Part shown: positions 17,937 to 28,791 of the stretch, in pieces
Layout: each line of letters starts with the position of its first letter
How positions within the stretch are numbered: position 1 is the first letter of the stretch
Source: Xenorhabdus koppenhoeferi
GTDB taxonomy: Bacteria; Pseudomonadota; Gammaproteobacteria; Enterobacterales; Enterobacteriaceae
DNA: 40,329 nt
NCBI RefSeq assembly: GCF_900116635.1
Contig: NZ_FPBJ01000028.1
Location: forward strand, 1-40,329
Direction: 5' to 3'
Translations under genes and position numbers: made by a program
Notes under the pieces: model-generated
Seen by the model: only the letters and a program-made list of their open reading frames with translations
What the model was told of the DNA's origin: nothing
The model's database searches: none

Positions 17937-18653
17937 TTATGCACTGTGTTTCAGCAGCATAGATTTAATATGACCAATCGCTTTTGTCGGGTTCAGTCCT
18001 TTAGGACATACGTTGACACAGTTCATGATCCCGTGGCAGCGGAAAACACTGAAAGCATCATTCAGATTATCCAAACGTGAGGCTGTTTCAGTATCACGGC
18101 TATCAATCAAGAAACGATACGCTGCCAGAAGACCCGCTGGACCAATAAATTTATCAGGATTCCACCAGAATGACGGGCAGGATGTCGAGCAGCAAGCACA
18201 TAGAATACATTCATACAAGCCATCCAATTTTTCACGCTGTTCTGGTAATTGCAGGTGTTCACGCGATGGAGGATTTTTATCATCATTAATCAGATAAGGG
18301 CGGATTTTTTCATATTGCGCATAAAACTGCCCCATATCAACAACCAGATCACGAACCACAGGCAAGCCCGGCAACGGACGAATAACAATTTTTTTATTGC
18401 CACGACGCAGTGCTGAAATCGGCGTAACACAAGCCAAACCATTTTTACCATTCATATTCACACCATCAGAGCCACAAACTCCCTCACGGCAAGAACGACG
18501 GAATGCTAAGGTCGGATCTTGCTCTTTTAGCTGGATAAGTGCATCCAGCAACATCATGTCACGCCCTTCCTCAGCTTCCAGAGTGTAGTCCTGCATATGG
18601 GGCACATCATCTACATCTGGATTATAACGATAAATTGAGAATTCAAGTTTCAT
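17937..18653 (-). CDS. sdhB: SdhB, succinate dehydrogenase iron-sulfur subunit
   Basis: Iron-sulfur subunit of complex II, carrying electrons from the flavin of SdhA to ubiquinone. The 238 residues match E. coli. The N-terminal plant-ferredoxin-like domain holds the [2Fe-2S] cysteines in SCREGVCGSDG and GLACVTPI; the C-terminal domain has the [4Fe-4S]/[3Fe-4S] motifs CILCACCSTSCPSFWW and CHGIMNCVNVCPKGLNP. It lies 37 bases after sdhA. A spacer with two hairpins follows before sucA. Confidence 0.98.
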   Translation of the reverse strand: MKLEFSIYRYNPDVDDVPHMQDYTLEAEEGRDMMLLDALIQLKEQDPTLAFRRSCREGVCGSDGVNMNGKNGLACVTPISALRRGNKKIVIRPLPGLPVVRDLVVDMGQFYAQYEKIRPYLINDDKNPPSREHLQLPEQREKLDGLYECILCACCSTSCPSFWWNPDKFIGPAGLLAAYRFLIDSRDTETASRLDNLNDAFSVFRCHGIMNCVNVCPKGLNPTKAIGHIKSMLLKHSA

Positions 18654-18690
18654 AATCTATTTCTCCGCAACTGGAATATCAGCAACGCAA

Positions 18691-20457
18691 TTAGTAAGAA
18701 CGCACTTTCGGCGGGAAAGCTTCACGCAGTTTTGGCTGCATATTTACTTCACGACGAGTCATGCTCTCAGTTTGCGGCAAATACAGGCTATGGCAGAGCC
18801 AGTTAGCATCATCACGTTCTGGGTAATCAAAACGGCTGTGGGCACCACGGCTTTCTGTGCGGAAGTTCGCAGCGACTGCGGTAGAATAAGCAGTTTCCAT
18901 CAAGTTATCTAATTCCAGACATTCGATGCGCTGGGTATTGAATTCTGACGAAGTATCATCCAGACGAGCATTTTTCAAACGATCACGGATCACTTTCAGT
19001 TCATCCAGCCCTTTCGCCATTGAGTCGCCTTCGCGGAATACCGAGAAGTTATTCTGCATGCAGGATTGCAGAGTCTTACGGATTTCAACTGGATCTTCAC
19101 CTGAACGGGTATTGTTCCAACGATTCAGACGTTGCAATCCAAGATCAATATCAGATTCACTGGCATCGCGGCTGGTCCCCTGCTCCATCAGACACTCTTT
19201 CAAATGCAAACCTGCGGAACGACCGAATACCACCAAATCGAGCAATGAGTTACCACCCAGACGGTTTGCTCCGTGAACGGATACACAGGCAATTTCACCC
19301 ACGGCAAACAAGCCCGGAATCACAACGTCTTCGCCTTTTTCGTTGACTGTCAATGCCTGACCAGTGATCTTCGTCGGAATACCACCCATCATATAGTGGC
19401 AAGTCGGAATAACCGGAATCGGCTCTTTCACCGGATCTACGTGAGCGAAAGTACGGGATAATTCGAGGATACCCGGCAGACGGGATTCCAACACTTCCTT
19501 GCCCAGATGATCCAGTTTCAATTTCGCATGAGGTCCCCATGGACCATCACAACCACGACCTTCACGGATTTCAATCATGATGGAACGAGCAACCACATCA
19601 CGACCGGCAAGATCTTTCGCATTTGGTGCATAACGCTCCATGAAGCGCTCACCATCTTTATTCAGGAGGTAACCGCCTTCACCACGGCAGCCTTCTGTAA
19701 CCAATACACCCGCACCAGCGATACCCGTTGGGTGGAATTGCCACATTTCCATGTCCTGCACAGGGACACCAGCACGCAGAGCCATACCAACACCATCACC
19801 TGTATTAATATGCGCATTGGTTGTGGATTGATATATACGGCCTGCACCACCGGTTGCCAAAATGGTTGCTTTAGATTTGAAATAGACGACTTCACCCGTT
19901 TCAATACAAATAGCGGTACAACCAACAATCGCACCATCCTGATTTTTAACCAGATCCAGTGAATACCACTCCGAGAAAATAGTCGTGTGATTTTTTAAAT
20001 TTTGCTGATACAAAGTGTGCAGTAGAGCATGACCAGTACGGTCAGCGGCAGCGGCAGTACGAGCAGCCTGTTCACCACCAAAATTCCTGGATTGCCCGCC
20101 GAATGGACGCTGATAAATCCGGCCATCATCCAGACGGGAGAACGGCAAGCCCATGTGTTCCAGTTCCAGAATGGCTTCTGGCCCTGTTTTACACATATAT
20201 TCGATGGCATCCTGATCACCGATATAATCGGAGCCTTTCACCGTGTCATACATATGCCATTCCCAGTTATCATCATGGGTGTTGCCCAGAGCTACAGTAA
20301 TTCCGCCCTGTGCTGAAACAGTATGTGAACGGGTTGGGAATACCTTGGAAATCAAGGCACAGGATAAACCCATTTGTGAAATTTGTAGTGCGGCACGCAT
20401 ACCTGCGCCGCCAGCACCGATAACAACAGCGTCAAACTCTCTTACTGGCAGTTTCAT
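18691..20457 (-). CDS. sdhA: SdhA, succinate dehydrogenase flavoprotein subunit
   Basis: Flavoprotein that oxidises succinate to fumarate. The 588 residues equal the E. coli length. A dinucleotide-binding motif GAGGAGM lies at 14-20; His45 in [10 protein letters not shown] is the covalent FAD attachment site; substrate-site blocks include [21 protein letters not shown] and the catalytic region with [20 protein letters not shown]. It ends [11 protein letters not shown] as in E. coli. It starts directly after the sdhD stop codon. Confidence 0.98.
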   Translation of the reverse strand: MKLPVREFDAVVIGAGGAGMRAALQISQMGLSCALISKVFPTRSHTVSAQGGITVALGNTHDDNWEWHMYDTVKGSDYIGDQDAIEYMCKTGPEAILELEHMGLPFSRLDDGRIYQRPFGGQSRNFGGEQAARTAAAADRTGHALLHTLYQQNLKNHTTIFSEWYSLDLVKNQDGAIVGCTAICIETGEVVYFKSKATILATGGAGRIYQSTTNAHINTGDGVGMALRAGVPVQDMEMWQFHPTGIAGAGVLVTEGCRGEGGYLLNKDGERFMERYAPNAKDLAGRDVVARSIMIEIREGRGCDGPWGPHAKLKLDHLGKEVLESRLPGILELSRTFAHVDPVKEPIPVIPTCHYMMGGIPTKITGQALTVNEKGEDVVIPGLFAVGEIACVSVHGANRLGGNSLLDLVVFGRSAGLHLKECLMEQGTSRDASESDIDLGLQRLNRWNNTRSGEDPVEIRKTLQSCMQNNFSVFREGDSMAKGLDELKVIRDRLKNARLDDTSSEFNTQRIECLELDNLMETAYSTAVAANFRTESRGAHSRFDYPERDDANWLCHSLYLPQTESMTRREVNMQPKLREAFPPKVRSY

Positions 20458-20805
20458 TTATGCACCCCACACAACAATTGTTCCGTAAATCAAATAAGAT
20501 AACAGTGCCACAATAATTACCAGTTGCAGCACCAGACGCAGTGCGAGAGGCTTGACATAATCTGTCAGCACCTGCCACATACCGATCCATGCGTGAACCA
20601 GAATGGAAATTAACGTCAATACTGTGAACACTTTAGTGAGAGATGCAGAGAAGAAACCGCGCCAGACTTCATAAGTCATATCCGACGTTGTTGCGACAAA
20701 ACCAACGAGGTAAAGGACGTACAAAACAATAATAATTGCAGATGCACGTAACAGCAGCCAATCCTGAATACCCGTACGACCCAATGCGGATGCGTTGCTT
20801 ACCAT
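20458..20805 (-). CDS. sdhD: SdhD, succinate dehydrogenase membrane anchor subunit
   Basis: Small cytochrome b subunit anchoring SdhAB and forming part of the ubiquinone and haem b sites. The 115 residues equal E. coli and include three membrane helices; the start [23 protein letters not shown] and the haem-ligand histidine in [15 protein letters not shown] are recognisable. The start overlaps the sdhC stop by 7 bases, and the stop abuts the sdhA start. Confidence 0.97.
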   Translation of the reverse strand: MVSNASALGRTGIQDWLLLRASAIIIVLYVLYLVGFVATTSDMTYEVWRGFFSASLTKVFTVLTLISILVHAWIGMWQVLTDYVKPLALRLVLQLVIIVALLSYLIYGTIVVWGA

Positions 20806-21188
20806 AATAATACCCCAGCCAGAATAGACAGAATAACCGCGATCACTATTGCTACTTTGGCAGAAGCACTACCGGTAGCAAGGTTTTCCTCCAAGAAGCC
20901 GAAATCCATCAATACATGGCGAATACCCCCACAAACGTGGTAAGCCAACGCCGTCAATATCCCCCACAGGATAAATTTGGCGAAGAAGCCAGTCATGATT
21001 TCAGATGCTTGTAGGAATCCCTCCTGCGAAGATAGTGACATACCCAACAACCACAGCAAAATGCCGACTGCGATAAAGGTGATGACGCCTGAGATACGGT
21101 GCAAGATCGATGCTATTGCGGAGACGGGTTGGTTAATCGTCCGCAGATCAAGGTTGACAGGTCTTTGTTTTTTCACAATTTTGCCCAC
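20799..21188 (-). CDS. sdhC: SdhC, succinate dehydrogenase cytochrome b556 subunit
   Basis: Membrane anchor with haem b556. The 129-residue frame aligns over its full length with E. coli SdhC ([51 protein letters not shown] with the haem-binding histidine). It uses a GTG start at 21188; a second GTG at 21176 is also possible and neither has a strong ribosome binding site, so the exact start is uncertain. An ATG at 21210 is out of frame. First gene of sdhCDAB-sucABCD, divergent from gltA. Confidence 0.95.
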   Translation of the reverse strand: MGKIVKKQRPVNLDLRTINQPVSAIASILHRISGVITFIAVGILLWLLGMSLSSQEGFLQASEIMTGFFAKFILWGILTALAYHVCGGIRHVLMDFGFLEENLATGSASAKVAIVIAVILSILAGVLLW

Positions 21189-21810
21189 AAAGCTTTTTTT
21201 TATTTTCCATCCTCCGGTCCTGGGCGGGAATCAGACAGCGCTAAGAGGATACAAAGACACAACATAATAAAACTAACAATCCTTACTGTTCATCATAAAG
21301 TTGTGATTTGGTTACGCTGGGTGCTCCTACATCAGGGTAATCCGGAGACCTGACGGAAGTATAAGTACTTCACATTGTTATTACAATTACCACACAATAT
21401 GATTATTAACATTTAGCTTGAACAGTGAGAAAGATCACGCTTCAAACCTTTACTATAAAAAACATTATCTTGTTTGACAAATATTAAACATTTATCTTAC
21501 ATATATGTCGTTATATATTGTTTGCCGTCGTTCCACGATGAAAAAATAAACTTAACGAAAAACAGAAGTTATGGAAAAGTATTGTTTAAGCACAAAATGG
21601 TAACATTTTATGTCAAGAATACTTTAAACATAATTCCCAGAAACTTTTTAACAACCTGAAAACCATTGTCATCCGTAATGAGATTTCAGCGTTAAATGTG
21701 ATACCAGCCTGATTTTAAATTCTCTCCGGTAGCACAATGCCTTCGGCACAGTATAAATTGCGCCTATCTGGTTGTTAGGGGTTATAAATATAAGCGCTAA
21801 GGAGATGTAA
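21189..21810. other. Divergent sdhC-gltA regulatory region
   Basis: 622 non-coding bases between two divergent TCA operons, the same arrangement as in E. coli, where the region carries multiple promoters controlled by CRP, ArcA and FNR. The clearest motif is a CRP-like site at 21425-21438. Near 21407-21416 TAACATTTA matches one half of an ArcA box, too weak to call. No small gene is apparent. Confidence 0.6.
21424..21439. promoter_or_regulatory. Candidate CRP binding site
   Basis: AGTGAGAAAGATCACG contains both core half-sites GTGA-N6-TCAC with the exact consensus spacing. It lies about 236 bases upstream of the sdhC start and 370 upstream of gltA. CRP activates sdhC in E. coli, which makes the sdhC side the more likely target. 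Confidence 0.55.
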
Positions 21811-23094
21811 ATGGCTGATAAAAAGGCTGCGTTGAACATAAATGGTTCAGCTGCTATCGAACTAGACGTACTAACGCCGACCCTAGGTTTTGAAGTGATT
21901 GACGTTCGTACTCTCGGCTCAAAGGGCTTCTATACCTACGATCCTGGCTTTACTTCCACTGCCTCCTGTGAGTCGAAAATCACCTATATTGATGGCGATG
22001 AAGGCATTTTGCTACACCGTGGTTTTCCCATCGATCAGCTTGCAACGGAATCAACCTATCTGGAAGTCTGTTACATTCTGCTGTACGGCGAGCCGCCAAC
22101 TCCCGAAGAATATGAAAAGTTTAAAAAGACGGTAACCCGCCATACGATGATCCATGAACAGATCACCCGCCTGTTCCACGGTTTCCGCCGTGATTCCCAT
22201 CCAATGGCTGTACTTTGTGGTGTTACTGGCGCGCTGGCTGCCTTCTACCATGATGCATTGGATGTCCATAATCCTCACCATCGTGAAATCACCGCTTATC
22301 GCCTGCTCTCCAAAATGCCAACTGTGGCGGCAATGTGTTACAAATATTCCCTTGGACAACCTTTCGTTTACCCACGCAATGAACTGTCCTACGCGGCTAA
22401 CTTCTTGCACATGATGTTTTCAACACCTTGTGAGGAATATAAAGTTAATCCTGTGTTGGAACGCGCTATGGATCGTATTTTCATTCTGCATGCAGACCAT
22501 GAACAGAATGCTTCAACTTCAACAGTGCGTACTGCGGGTTCTTCTGGTGCCAACCCGTTTGCCTGTATCGCCGCAGGAATCGCATCCCTGTGGGGACCAG
22601 CACATGGCGGCGCAAACGAAGCTTGTCTGCGTATGCTGGAAGAGATCCAAACTGTCGAGCACATTCCTGAATTCATTGCTCGCGCTAAAGATAAAAACGA
22701 CTCTTTCCGCCTGATGGGCTTTGGTCACCGTGTTTATAAAAACTACGATCCACGCGCGACAGTAATGCGCGAAACCTGCCATGAAGTGCTGAATGAACTC
22801 GGCCTGAATGACAGCCTGCTGGAAGTGGCAATGGAACTGGAGCGTATCGCCCTGAACGACCCGTATTTCATTGAGAAGAAACTGTACCCGAACGTTGATT
22901 TCTATTCTGGCATCATATTGAAAGCCATGGGTATTCCATCGTCCATGTTCACTGTGATTTTCGCCATTGCCCGTACCATCGGCTGGATTGCGCACTGGAA
23001 TGAAATGCATGATGAAGGCCTGAAGATCGCTCGCCCACGCCAGCTTTATACTGGTCATAGCAAACGTGACTTTGCGAGCCAATTAAAAAAGTAA
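21811..23094 (+). CDS. gltA: GltA, type II citrate synthase
   Basis: Condenses acetyl-CoA with oxaloacetate to citrate, the entry step of the TCA cycle; the enterobacterial enzyme is hexameric and NADH-inhibited. The 427 residues equal E. coli GltA. Catalytic residues are in place: a histidine in [10 protein letters not shown] (265), one in [14 protein letters not shown] (about 306) and an aspartate in [10 protein letters not shown] (about 363). AAGGAG lies 7 bases before the ATG. The gene is monocistronic, and a dispersed repeat copy begins 6 bases after its stop, with no other terminator visible. Confidence 0.98.
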   Translation: MADKKAALNINGSAAIELDVLTPTLGFEVIDVRTLGSKGFYTYDPGFTSTASCESKITYIDGDEGILLHRGFPIDQLATESTYLEVCYILLYGEPPTPEEYEKFKKTVTRHTMIHEQITRLFHGFRRDSHPMAVLCGVTGALAAFYHDALDVHNPHHREITAYRLLSKMPTVAAMCYKYSLGQPFVYPRNELSYAANFLHMMFSTPCEEYKVNPVLERAMDRIFILHADHEQNASTSTVRTAGSSGANPFACIAAGIASLWGPAHGGANEACLRMLEEIQTVEHIPEFIARAKDKNDSFRLMGFGHRVYKNYDPRATVMRETCHEVLNELGLNDSLLEVAMELERIALNDPYFIEKKLYPNVDFYSGIILKAMGIPSSMFTVIFAIARTIGWIAHWNEMHDEGLKIARPRQLYTGHSKRDFASQLKK

Positions 23095-23100
23095 TTTAGT

Positions 23101-23227
23101 TATACACTTCGTCTTTCAAACTGCCTCTTTGTTTGCTGCGCTCGCTCACCCCGGTCACATAGTTATCTATGCTCCCGGGGATTTGCTCTCTTGCCGTCGC
23201 GATGCAACTTGAAAGGCGAAGTGTATA
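23101..23227. repeat. Dispersed inverted-repeat element, copy B, with intact terminal inverted repeats
   Basis: Starts TATACACTTCGTCTTTCAA and ends TTGAAAGGCGAAGTGTATA; the two 19-base ends are inverted repeats with one mismatch. The internal sequence is nearly identical to copy A, including the CCCCGG..CCGGGG palindrome. It lies between the convergent genes gltA and ybgI, and its long inverted repeats may serve as their shared transcription end. Confidence 0.88.
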
Positions 23228-23326
23228 AATTATGTATCAACCGATGAAAGTAAAGACCGTTTCCATCAAAATATAAACACACCCCAGCTTCTTTCTCCGG
23301 GAATCAACCGGGGGCTATATCAAACA

Positions 23327-24070
23327 TTAAGCCGGATTAGGAATATCAATAAAAGTTACATCCAAACCATGATTATTGGCCAGCCATTCACCGAGTGCTT
23401 TGATGCCATAACGCTCTGTGGCGTGATGTCCGGCGGCAAAGAAATGCAGCCCCATCTCACGGGCAACATGGATAGTCTTTTCTGATACTTCCCCTGTCAC
23501 AAAAGCATCAACACCAAATTCAGCCGCCTGCTCGATAAAACTCTGGCCACCGCCTGTACACCATGCCAGTGTGCGAATTTCTTCCGATGCATTGTCGCCA
23601 CAGTGCAAGACCTTTCGTTCCAACTCTTTTTCAAGGCGGTCTGTCAATTCTGCGGGAGTAATGGGCTGATCAAAAACACCATGAGGAAGCAGAGAATCAA
23701 TATTGCCGATAATCTTCGCGCCCATTTTTCGAGCCAGCTGGACATTGTTACCCAATGTAGGATGAGCATCCAGCGGAAGATGATAGCCATACAAGTTGAT
23801 ATCATTGCAAAGCAGAGTTTGTAAACGGCGGCGTTTCATGCCACGGATAACCGATGATTCATTCTTCCAGAAGTACCCATGATGCACGATGATGGTATCC
23901 GCTTCGAGGCGAACCGCTTCGTCCAACAATTCCTGACAGGCTGTCACACCTGTAACTATCCTCTGAACATGGGGACGGCCTTCCACTTGCAGTCCATTGG
24001 GGGCATGGTCTTGAAATTCAAGGACATTCAATTCCGTATTGAGCACATGTTCCAATTCAACATTGTTCAT
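23327..24070 (-). CDS. ybgI: YbgI, Nif3-like dinuclear metal protein (GTP cyclohydrolase I type 2 family)
   Basis: Conserved protein of the NIF3 family, a toroidal hexamer with a dinuclear metal site in E. coli; its cellular reaction is not firmly known. I chose the start at 24070, giving 247 residues (the E. coli length) that begin MNNVELEHVLN, with GGGGGA upstream; the longer frame to 24121 adds residues without resemblance. Metal-binding motifs are visible: IIVHHGYFW near the N-terminus, and FFAAGHHATERYG near the C-terminus with VTGEVSEKT before it. In E. coli ybgI precedes the 5-oxoprolinase genes pxpBCA; here it stands alone between two repeats. Confidence 0.94.
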   Translation of the reverse strand: MNNVELEHVLNTELNVLEFQDHAPNGLQVEGRPHVQRIVTGVTACQELLDEAVRLEADTIIVHHGYFWKNESSVIRGMKRRRLQTLLCNDINLYGYHLPLDAHPTLGNNVQLARKMGAKIIGNIDSLLPHGVFDQPITPAELTDRLEKELERKVLHCGDNASEEIRTLAWCTGGGQSFIEQAAEFGVDAFVTGEVSEKTIHVAREMGLHFFAAGHHATERYGIKALGEWLANNHGLDVTFIDIPNPA

Positions 24071-24618
24071 CACATTCCCCCTATTACTTAGTTTTTTCAA
24101 CATAAAATACATATCTGCCATAACTAAGCCAATTAACCCGCCAAATTACCTGTTTTTTTACATTCCTGTGGCAATTCGAACCCCATTAGATATAGATTGC
24201 ATATTATATATACTGCATATAAAACAAAACACCTCGCCAGAGTAAACCAGTGAGGTGTCAAAATGCTATATTAAAATCAAAGTACTTGTTCAGGCAGAAA
24301 GCGCTAAGATGAAAAAAGCAAACCTGATAGACGGAAAATGCAGTCATGCGCTGTCATAATGGAATTTCAACGGTTTCGAATACCTGCGGCCGTTTCTGAA
24401 CTTTCCAGCCACACGGGCCTATCACTGGTTTTCAGCCATACTTTATGCAAGTAGCTGTAAATTCGGGCTATAAATCACTCTTTTTTCCTGTGTGCGTAAT
24501 TTAATTACAAAAAAATACCTAAACAGAAACAAAACAAACAATTTAAAAACAAAAAATTAACCCTCTATTGTTTGCTACACTTGCCTTAATAACGCTTATT
24601 AACTAATTCTGTTTTCCT
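24071..24618. other. Spacer between ybgI and the kdp control region, no gene recognised
   Basis: Includes a 7-bp inverted repeat ACACCTC / GAGGTGT at 24229-24258, and a block around 24300-24480 of noticeably higher GC than the spacer around it. One plus-strand frame there (24356-24470) reads [15 protein letters not shown] and later [16 protein letters not shown] without a start codon; I do not recognise it. It may be a gene remnant or another repeat family. The photolyase and ybgA genes near ybgI in some relatives are not seen. Confidence 0.4.
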
Positions 24619-24635
24619 TTTATACATTTTTGACA
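24619..24635 (+). promoter_or_regulatory. KdpE-operator-like sequence upstream of kdpF
   Basis: TTTATACATTTTTGACA has the two direct hexamers TTTATA-N5-TTGACA, close to the E. coli KdpE operator as I recall it (TTTATA-N5-TTTACA, one mismatch). It lies about 246 bases upstream of kdpF. The second hexamer is also a perfect sigma-70 -35 box, but no good -10 box lies 16-18 bases further on. The site is of interest because kdpE is absent from the window. Confidence 0.4.
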
Positions 24636-24644
24636 TTTCCGGAT

Positions 24645-24675
24645 CTCTTTTAACAACTTTCTCTTTTAACAACTT
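24645..24675. repeat. Tandem 16-bp duplication in the kdp leader
   Basis: CTCTTTTAACAACTT occurs twice, at 24645-24659 and 24661-24675, forming a 16-base tandem repeat between the KdpE-like box and repeat copy E. It may result from replication slippage and would change promoter spacing. Confidence 0.8.
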
Positions 24676-24692
24676 ACTTACATGATCATATC

Positions 24693-24831
24693 TATATCCA
24701 ATGGATTTCTGGATGCAGCGCGACGGCAAGGGAACAAATCCCCAACAACTTAGATAACCGTATATTTATAAAAACGGTGACTGGGTAAATGAAGCAGCCA
24801 ACAAAGCTGCAACTTGAAAGACAACGGATAT
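24693..24831. repeat. Divergent dispersed inverted-repeat element, copy E, in the kdp leader
   Basis: Oriented opposite to copies A and B: TATATCCAATGGATTTC at the left, GCGACGGCAAGGGAACAAATCCCC internally, and GCAACTTGAAAGACAACGG at the right. The middle differs from the other copies (the central hairpin is replaced by a different sequence including GTTATCTAAG-type remnants). It occupies most of the interval between the putative kdp operator and kdpF, ending 49 bases before the kdpF start. Confidence 0.7.
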
Positions 24832-24880
24832 GTGCAATAACTGGCTAGTTCTTAAAGAAATAAGCAAGGAGAGATACACC

Positions 24881-24970
24881 ATGAACGTATTGATCATCAT
24901 TGGTATTTTTCTGGTGGTGCTATTACTAATTTATCTGATTTATGCGCTATTAAATGCGGAGGACTTTTAA
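24881..24970 (+). CDS. kdpF: KdpF, small membrane subunit of the K+ transporting ATPase
   Basis: A 29-residue hydrophobic peptide, MNVLIIIGIFLVVLLLIYLI followed by YALLNAEDF, the same length as E. coli KdpF and sharing its end (YALINAEAF). It is a single membrane helix that stabilises the KdpABC complex in E. coli. AAGGAG lies 9-10 bases upstream. The stop codon directly abuts the kdpA start codon with no gap. Confidence 0.93.
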   Translation: MNVLIIIGIFLVVLLLIYLIYALLNAEDF

Positions 24971-26668
24971 ATGGCAGCATCGGCTTTTCTACTGATTGCC
25001 AGTTTTCTGTTACTTCTGTTTCTATTAAGTAAACCTCTTGGCAGTCTGATTGCCCGTTTAGTCGAAGGAGAACTACCACACTGGCTGACCAAAACAGAAA
25101 CCAATCTGTGGCGCTGCTGTGGACTACAAAAACCCGGCACCAGCATTAAAGAGATGAACTGGTGGCACTATTTTATCACCATCCTCATATTCAACATTAC
25201 AGGATTATTGCTGTTATTTATCCTGCTGATAAGCCAAGGGCATCTGCCATTGAATCCACAGCATTTTCCTGGGATGAAATGGGATCTGGCTTTAAATACC
25301 GCTATTAGCTTTGTCACCAATACCAATTGGCAGGCTTACAGCGGAGAAAATACGCTTAGTTATCTAAGCCAAATGGCGGGATTGACTGTTCAGAACTTTC
25401 TGTCTGCGGCAACAGGAATTGCAGTAGCATTTGCCTTTATACGGGCATTTTCCCGCCAAGGGGTTAACACACTGGGAAATGCATGGATCGATATTACGCG
25501 CATCACCCTGTATCTTTTGCTACCACTGGCAGTCATTATTGCCTTACTTTTTGTCAGCCAAGGGATTATCCAAAATCTCTCTCCTTATGTACTGATTCAT
25601 TCCATTGAAAATCAACAACAATTACTCCCTATGGGACCCGTCGCCTCACAAGAGGCAATCAAAATATTGGGAACAAATGGTGGAGGATTTTTTGGGGCAA
25701 ACTCTGCACATCCATTTGAAAATCCAACCGCATTCAGTAACTTTATTCAAGTTCTGGCTATTTTCTTGATTCCCAGTGCATTGTGTTTCACATTCGGTCT
25801 AGTTGTTGGAGATAACCGCCAGGGTTACACCTTGCTCTGGGCTATGAGTCTTATTTTTATTTTCGCTACAATCGCTGTGATGTATGCCGAAATAAATGGT
25901 AATCCTCATCTTGTATCCCCCAGCATCAGCAGTCATTTCAATATGGAAGGGAAGGAAACCCGTTTTGGTATTCTTGCATCCTCTCTCTATAGCGTAGTTA
26001 CCACAGCCGCCTCGTGTGGTGCTGTCAATGCCATGCATGATTCTTTCACTGCACTGGGAGGTATGGTGCCACTCTGGTTAATACAAATCGGTGAAGTGAT
26101 ATTCGGCGGTGTAGGTGCTGGCCTTTATAGCATGTTGTTGTTCGTCCTTCTGGCTGTATTTATTGCAGGTTTGATGATTGGCCGCGCACCAGAATACTTA
26201 GGTAAAAAAATCGATGTCTATGATATGAAAATGGTCGCATTGGCAATTTTGATTACCCCTTCACTTGTCTTACTGGGGACCGCTTTGGCGATTTCAACCG
26301 ATGTCGGTCGCAATGCAATTACCAACCCCAGTGCTCATGGCTTTACCGAGGTACTCTATGCTTTTTCCTCTGCCGCCAACAATAACGGGAGTATGTTTTC
26401 TGGACTGAGTGCCAATAATGTTTTTTATAATTTATTGTTGGGAACTGTGATGTTTCTCGGACGCTTTGGCAGCATTGTGCTGATCCTTGCGATCGCTGGT
26501 TCTATGATCAGAAAAAAACGCCAGCCTATCAGCAGTGGTACCCTACCGACATACGGTTTTCTCTTCACTGGATTATTAATTCTGGTTGTTTTATTAATTG
26601 GCGCACTCACGTTTATTCCCGCTCTGGCCCTTGGTCCCATTGCAGAACATTTACAACTTTGGCAATAA
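24971..26668 (+). CDS. kdpA: KdpA, K+ channel-like subunit of the Kdp ATPase
   Basis: Potassium-translocating subunit, related to superfamily of K+ transporters with four pore loops. The 565 residues (E. coli 557) contain about ten membrane helices. Pore-loop motifs are visible: [14 protein letters not shown], the [20 protein letters not shown] region near residues 235-255, [16 protein letters not shown] and [15 protein letters not shown]. All look intact. The gene starts immediately after kdpF, and kdpB follows after 16 bases with a GTGAGG ribosome binding site. Confidence 0.97.
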   Translation: MAASAFLLIASFLLLLFLLSKPLGSLIARLVEGELPHWLTKTETNLWRCCGLQKPGTSIKEMNWWHYFITILIFNITGLLLLFILLISQGHLPLNPQHFPGMKWDLALNTAISFVTNTNWQAYSGENTLSYLSQMAGLTVQNFLSAATGIAVAFAFIRAFSRQGVNTLGNAWIDITRITLYLLLPLAVIIALLFVSQGIIQNLSPYVLIHSIENQQQLLPMGPVASQEAIKILGTNGGGFFGANSAHPFENPTAFSNFIQVLAIFLIPSALCFTFGLVVGDNRQGYTLLWAMSLIFIFATIAVMYAEINGNPHLVSPSISSHFNMEGKETRFGILASSLYSVVTTAASCGAVNAMHDSFTALGGMVPLWLIQIGEVIFGGVGAGLYSMLLFVLLAVFIAGLMIGRAPEYLGKKIDVYDMKMVALAILITPSLVLLGTALAISTDVGRNAITNPSAHGFTEVLYAFSSAANNNGSMFSGLSANNVFYNLLLGTVMFLGRFGSIVLILAIAGSMIRKKRQPISSGTLPTYGFLFTGLLILVVLLIGALTFIPALALGPIAEHLQLWQ

Positions 26669-26684
26669 GAGTGTGAGGTAACTC

Positions 26685-28751
26685 ATGAAAAACAGACAAC
26701 AAGCATTATTTGAATCTACTTTGATTCGCCATGCACTTATCAATTCACTAAAAAAATGTTATCCCACTCTCCAATGGCGTAATCCCGTTATGTTTGTTGT
26801 TTATCTGGGAAGCTGCCTGACTACCGCCTTATGGATTGGAATATTAGTGGGACAGCTCACCGGTAACGCTCTATTTACTGGCTCAATTGCCCTTTGGCTA
26901 TGGTTTACTGTGCTATTTGCCAATTTTGCAGAAGCTTTGGCGGAAGGACGCAGCAAGGCGCAAGCATCCAGCCTAAAAGACGTAAAAAAAACCAGTTGGA
27001 CAACTAAACTGACATCGCCCAATCGTGAAGCCACAAAAGAAAAGGTGGTTTCTGATATTTTATGCAAAGGCGATATTGTGTTGGTAGAAGCAGGCGAAAT
27101 TATTCCCTGTGATGGTGAAGTCCTCAAAGGAGGTGCCTCCGTTGACGAAAGTGCTATTACAGGAGAGTCTGCTCCGGTTATCCGCGAATCTGGGGGAGAT
27201 TTTGCCTCAGTTACTGGTGGCACCCGGGTTTTATCAGATTGGCTGATTATTGAATGTACCGTCAATCCGGGAGATACTTTTCTGGATAGGATGATTTCAA
27301 TGGTCGAAGGTGCCAAACTGCGCAAAACACCCAATGAAATATCCCTCACCATTTTACTTATTGCATTAACCATTATTTTCCTGCTCGTCTGTATAAGCCT
27401 GCTTCCTTTTTCCTTCTTCAGTGTTCATGCCAACCAATCCGGTGCTCCTCTCACACTCACTGTGCTTGTTGCCCTGCTGGTTTGCCTTATTCCTACCACT
27501 ATTGGTGGGTTACTTTCCGCAATTGGCATTGCAGGCATGAGCCGCATGCTGGGTGCCAATGTAATCGCCACAAGTGGGCGCGCCATTGAAGCCGCTGGCG
27601 ATGTGGACGTTCTGCTACTGGATAAAACTGGAACAATCACGCTGGGGAATCGCCAGGCATCTCAATTTTTACCCGCCCCCGGCGTAACAGAACAACAGTT
27701 GGCCGATGCAGCCCAGCTATCTTCTCTCTCTGATGAAACACCGGAAGGACGCAGTATCGTGATTTTGGCAAAACAGCGTTTTAATATGCGTGAACGCGAT
27801 CTTCTGGCACTGAATGCCAAATTTATTCCTTTCTCAGCGATGACACGCATGAGCGGAGTTAACATTGGCAATCGCATGATTCGCAAAGGTGCAGTTGATG
27901 CCGTTCGTCGTTATATCAAAGCTAACCACAGTCAATTCCCTGATGCGATTGATCTTTTAGTACAACAAGTTGCACACAAAGGGGGGACCCCGTTGGTCGT
28001 TGCTGAAAATCAGCAAGTTCTGGGAGTTGTTGCCTTGAAAGATATAGTCAAAGGCGGAATCAAAGAACGTTTCAGTGAAATGCGCAAAATGGGCATAAAA
28101 ACCGTAATGATTACAGGGGACAACCACCTGACCGCTGCTGCGATTGCAGCCGAAGCGGGTGTTGATGATTTTCTGGCAGAAGCTACCCCGGAAGCGAAAC
28201 TGGCTCTTATCCGCCAATATCAGTCCGAAGGGCGCCTGGTTGCCATGACGGGAGATGGTACAAATGATGCACCAGCACTGGCGCAGGCAGATGTTGCTGT
28301 TGCGATGAATTCAGGTACGCAGGCTGCAAAAGAAGCGGGCAATATGGTGGATTTGGATTCTAATCCCACTAAGCTGATTGAAGTTGTGCATATTGGTAAA
28401 CAGATGTTGATGACCCGTGGTTCTTTGACCACGTTCAGCATCGCCAATGACATAGCCAAGTACTTCGCCATCATTCCCGCAGCCTTTGCCGTGACGTATC
28501 CCCAGCTTAATACCCTGAACTTAATGCATCTTCATTCACCGGGGTCGGCAATACTGTCCGCAACTATTTTCAATGCAATCATCATCATTTTCCTGCTTCC
28601 TTTAGCTTTAAAAGGTGTCAGTTACCAGCCAATGAATGCATTATCACTTCTGCGCCGAAACTTATGGATATATGGTTTCAGTGGCTTGCTTGTTCCCTTT
28701 GTCGGCATCAAGCTCATTGATATGCTGCTAACTGTATTAGTTCTAAAATAA
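26685..28751 (+). CDS. kdpB: KdpB, P-type ATPase subunit of the Kdp K+ pump
   Basis: ATP-hydrolysing subunit of the P-type KdpFABC pump. The 688 residues (E. coli 682) retain every diagnostic motif: TGES at 159-162 in the actuator domain, whose serine is the inhibitory phosphorylation site known in E. coli; DKTGT with the phosphorylated Asp313; [12 protein letters not shown] and [21 protein letters not shown] in the P domain. About seven membrane helices. By eye the pump is fully functional, in contrast to the altered sensor kinase downstream. A 31-base gap separates it from kdpC. Confidence 0.98.
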   Translation: MKNRQQALFESTLIRHALINSLKKCYPTLQWRNPVMFVVYLGSCLTTALWIGILVGQLTGNALFTGSIALWLWFTVLFANFAEALAEGRSKAQASSLKDVKKTSWTTKLTSPNREATKEKVVSDILCKGDIVLVEAGEIIPCDGEVLKGGASVDESAITGESAPVIRESGGDFASVTGGTRVLSDWLIIECTVNPGDTFLDRMISMVEGAKLRKTPNEISLTILLIALTIIFLLVCISLLPFSFFSVHANQSGAPLTLTVLVALLVCLIPTTIGGLLSAIGIAGMSRMLGANVIATSGRAIEAAGDVDVLLLDKTGTITLGNRQASQFLPAPGVTEQQLADAAQLSSLSDETPEGRSIVILAKQRFNMRERDLLALNAKFIPFSAMTRMSGVNIGNRMIRKGAVDAVRRYIKANHSQFPDAIDLLVQQVAHKGGTPLVVAENQQVLGVVALKDIVKGGIKERFSEMRKMGIKTVMITGDNHLTAAAIAAEAGVDDFLAEATPEAKLALIRQYQSEGRLVAMTGDGTNDAPALAQADVAVAMNSGTQAAKEAGNMVDLDSNPTKLIEVVHIGKQMLMTRGSLTTFSIANDIAKYFAIIPAAFAVTYPQLNTLNLMHLHSPGSAILSATIFNAIIIIFLLPLALKGVSYQPMNALSLLRRNLWIYGFSGLLVPFVGIKLIDMLLTVLVLK

Positions 28752-28791
28752 CTTATTGTTAAATAACTAAGCCTGTACAAAGGTGATAAAA

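Noticed and set aside
22519-23082. 187-codon minus-strand frame within gltA
   Set aside because: Antisense shadow of citrate synthase; the sense protein is conserved over its full length.
26801-27373. 190-codon minus-strand frame within kdpB
   Set aside because: Antisense shadow of the conserved actuator-domain region of KdpB, Ser/Pro/Thr-rich with no domain.
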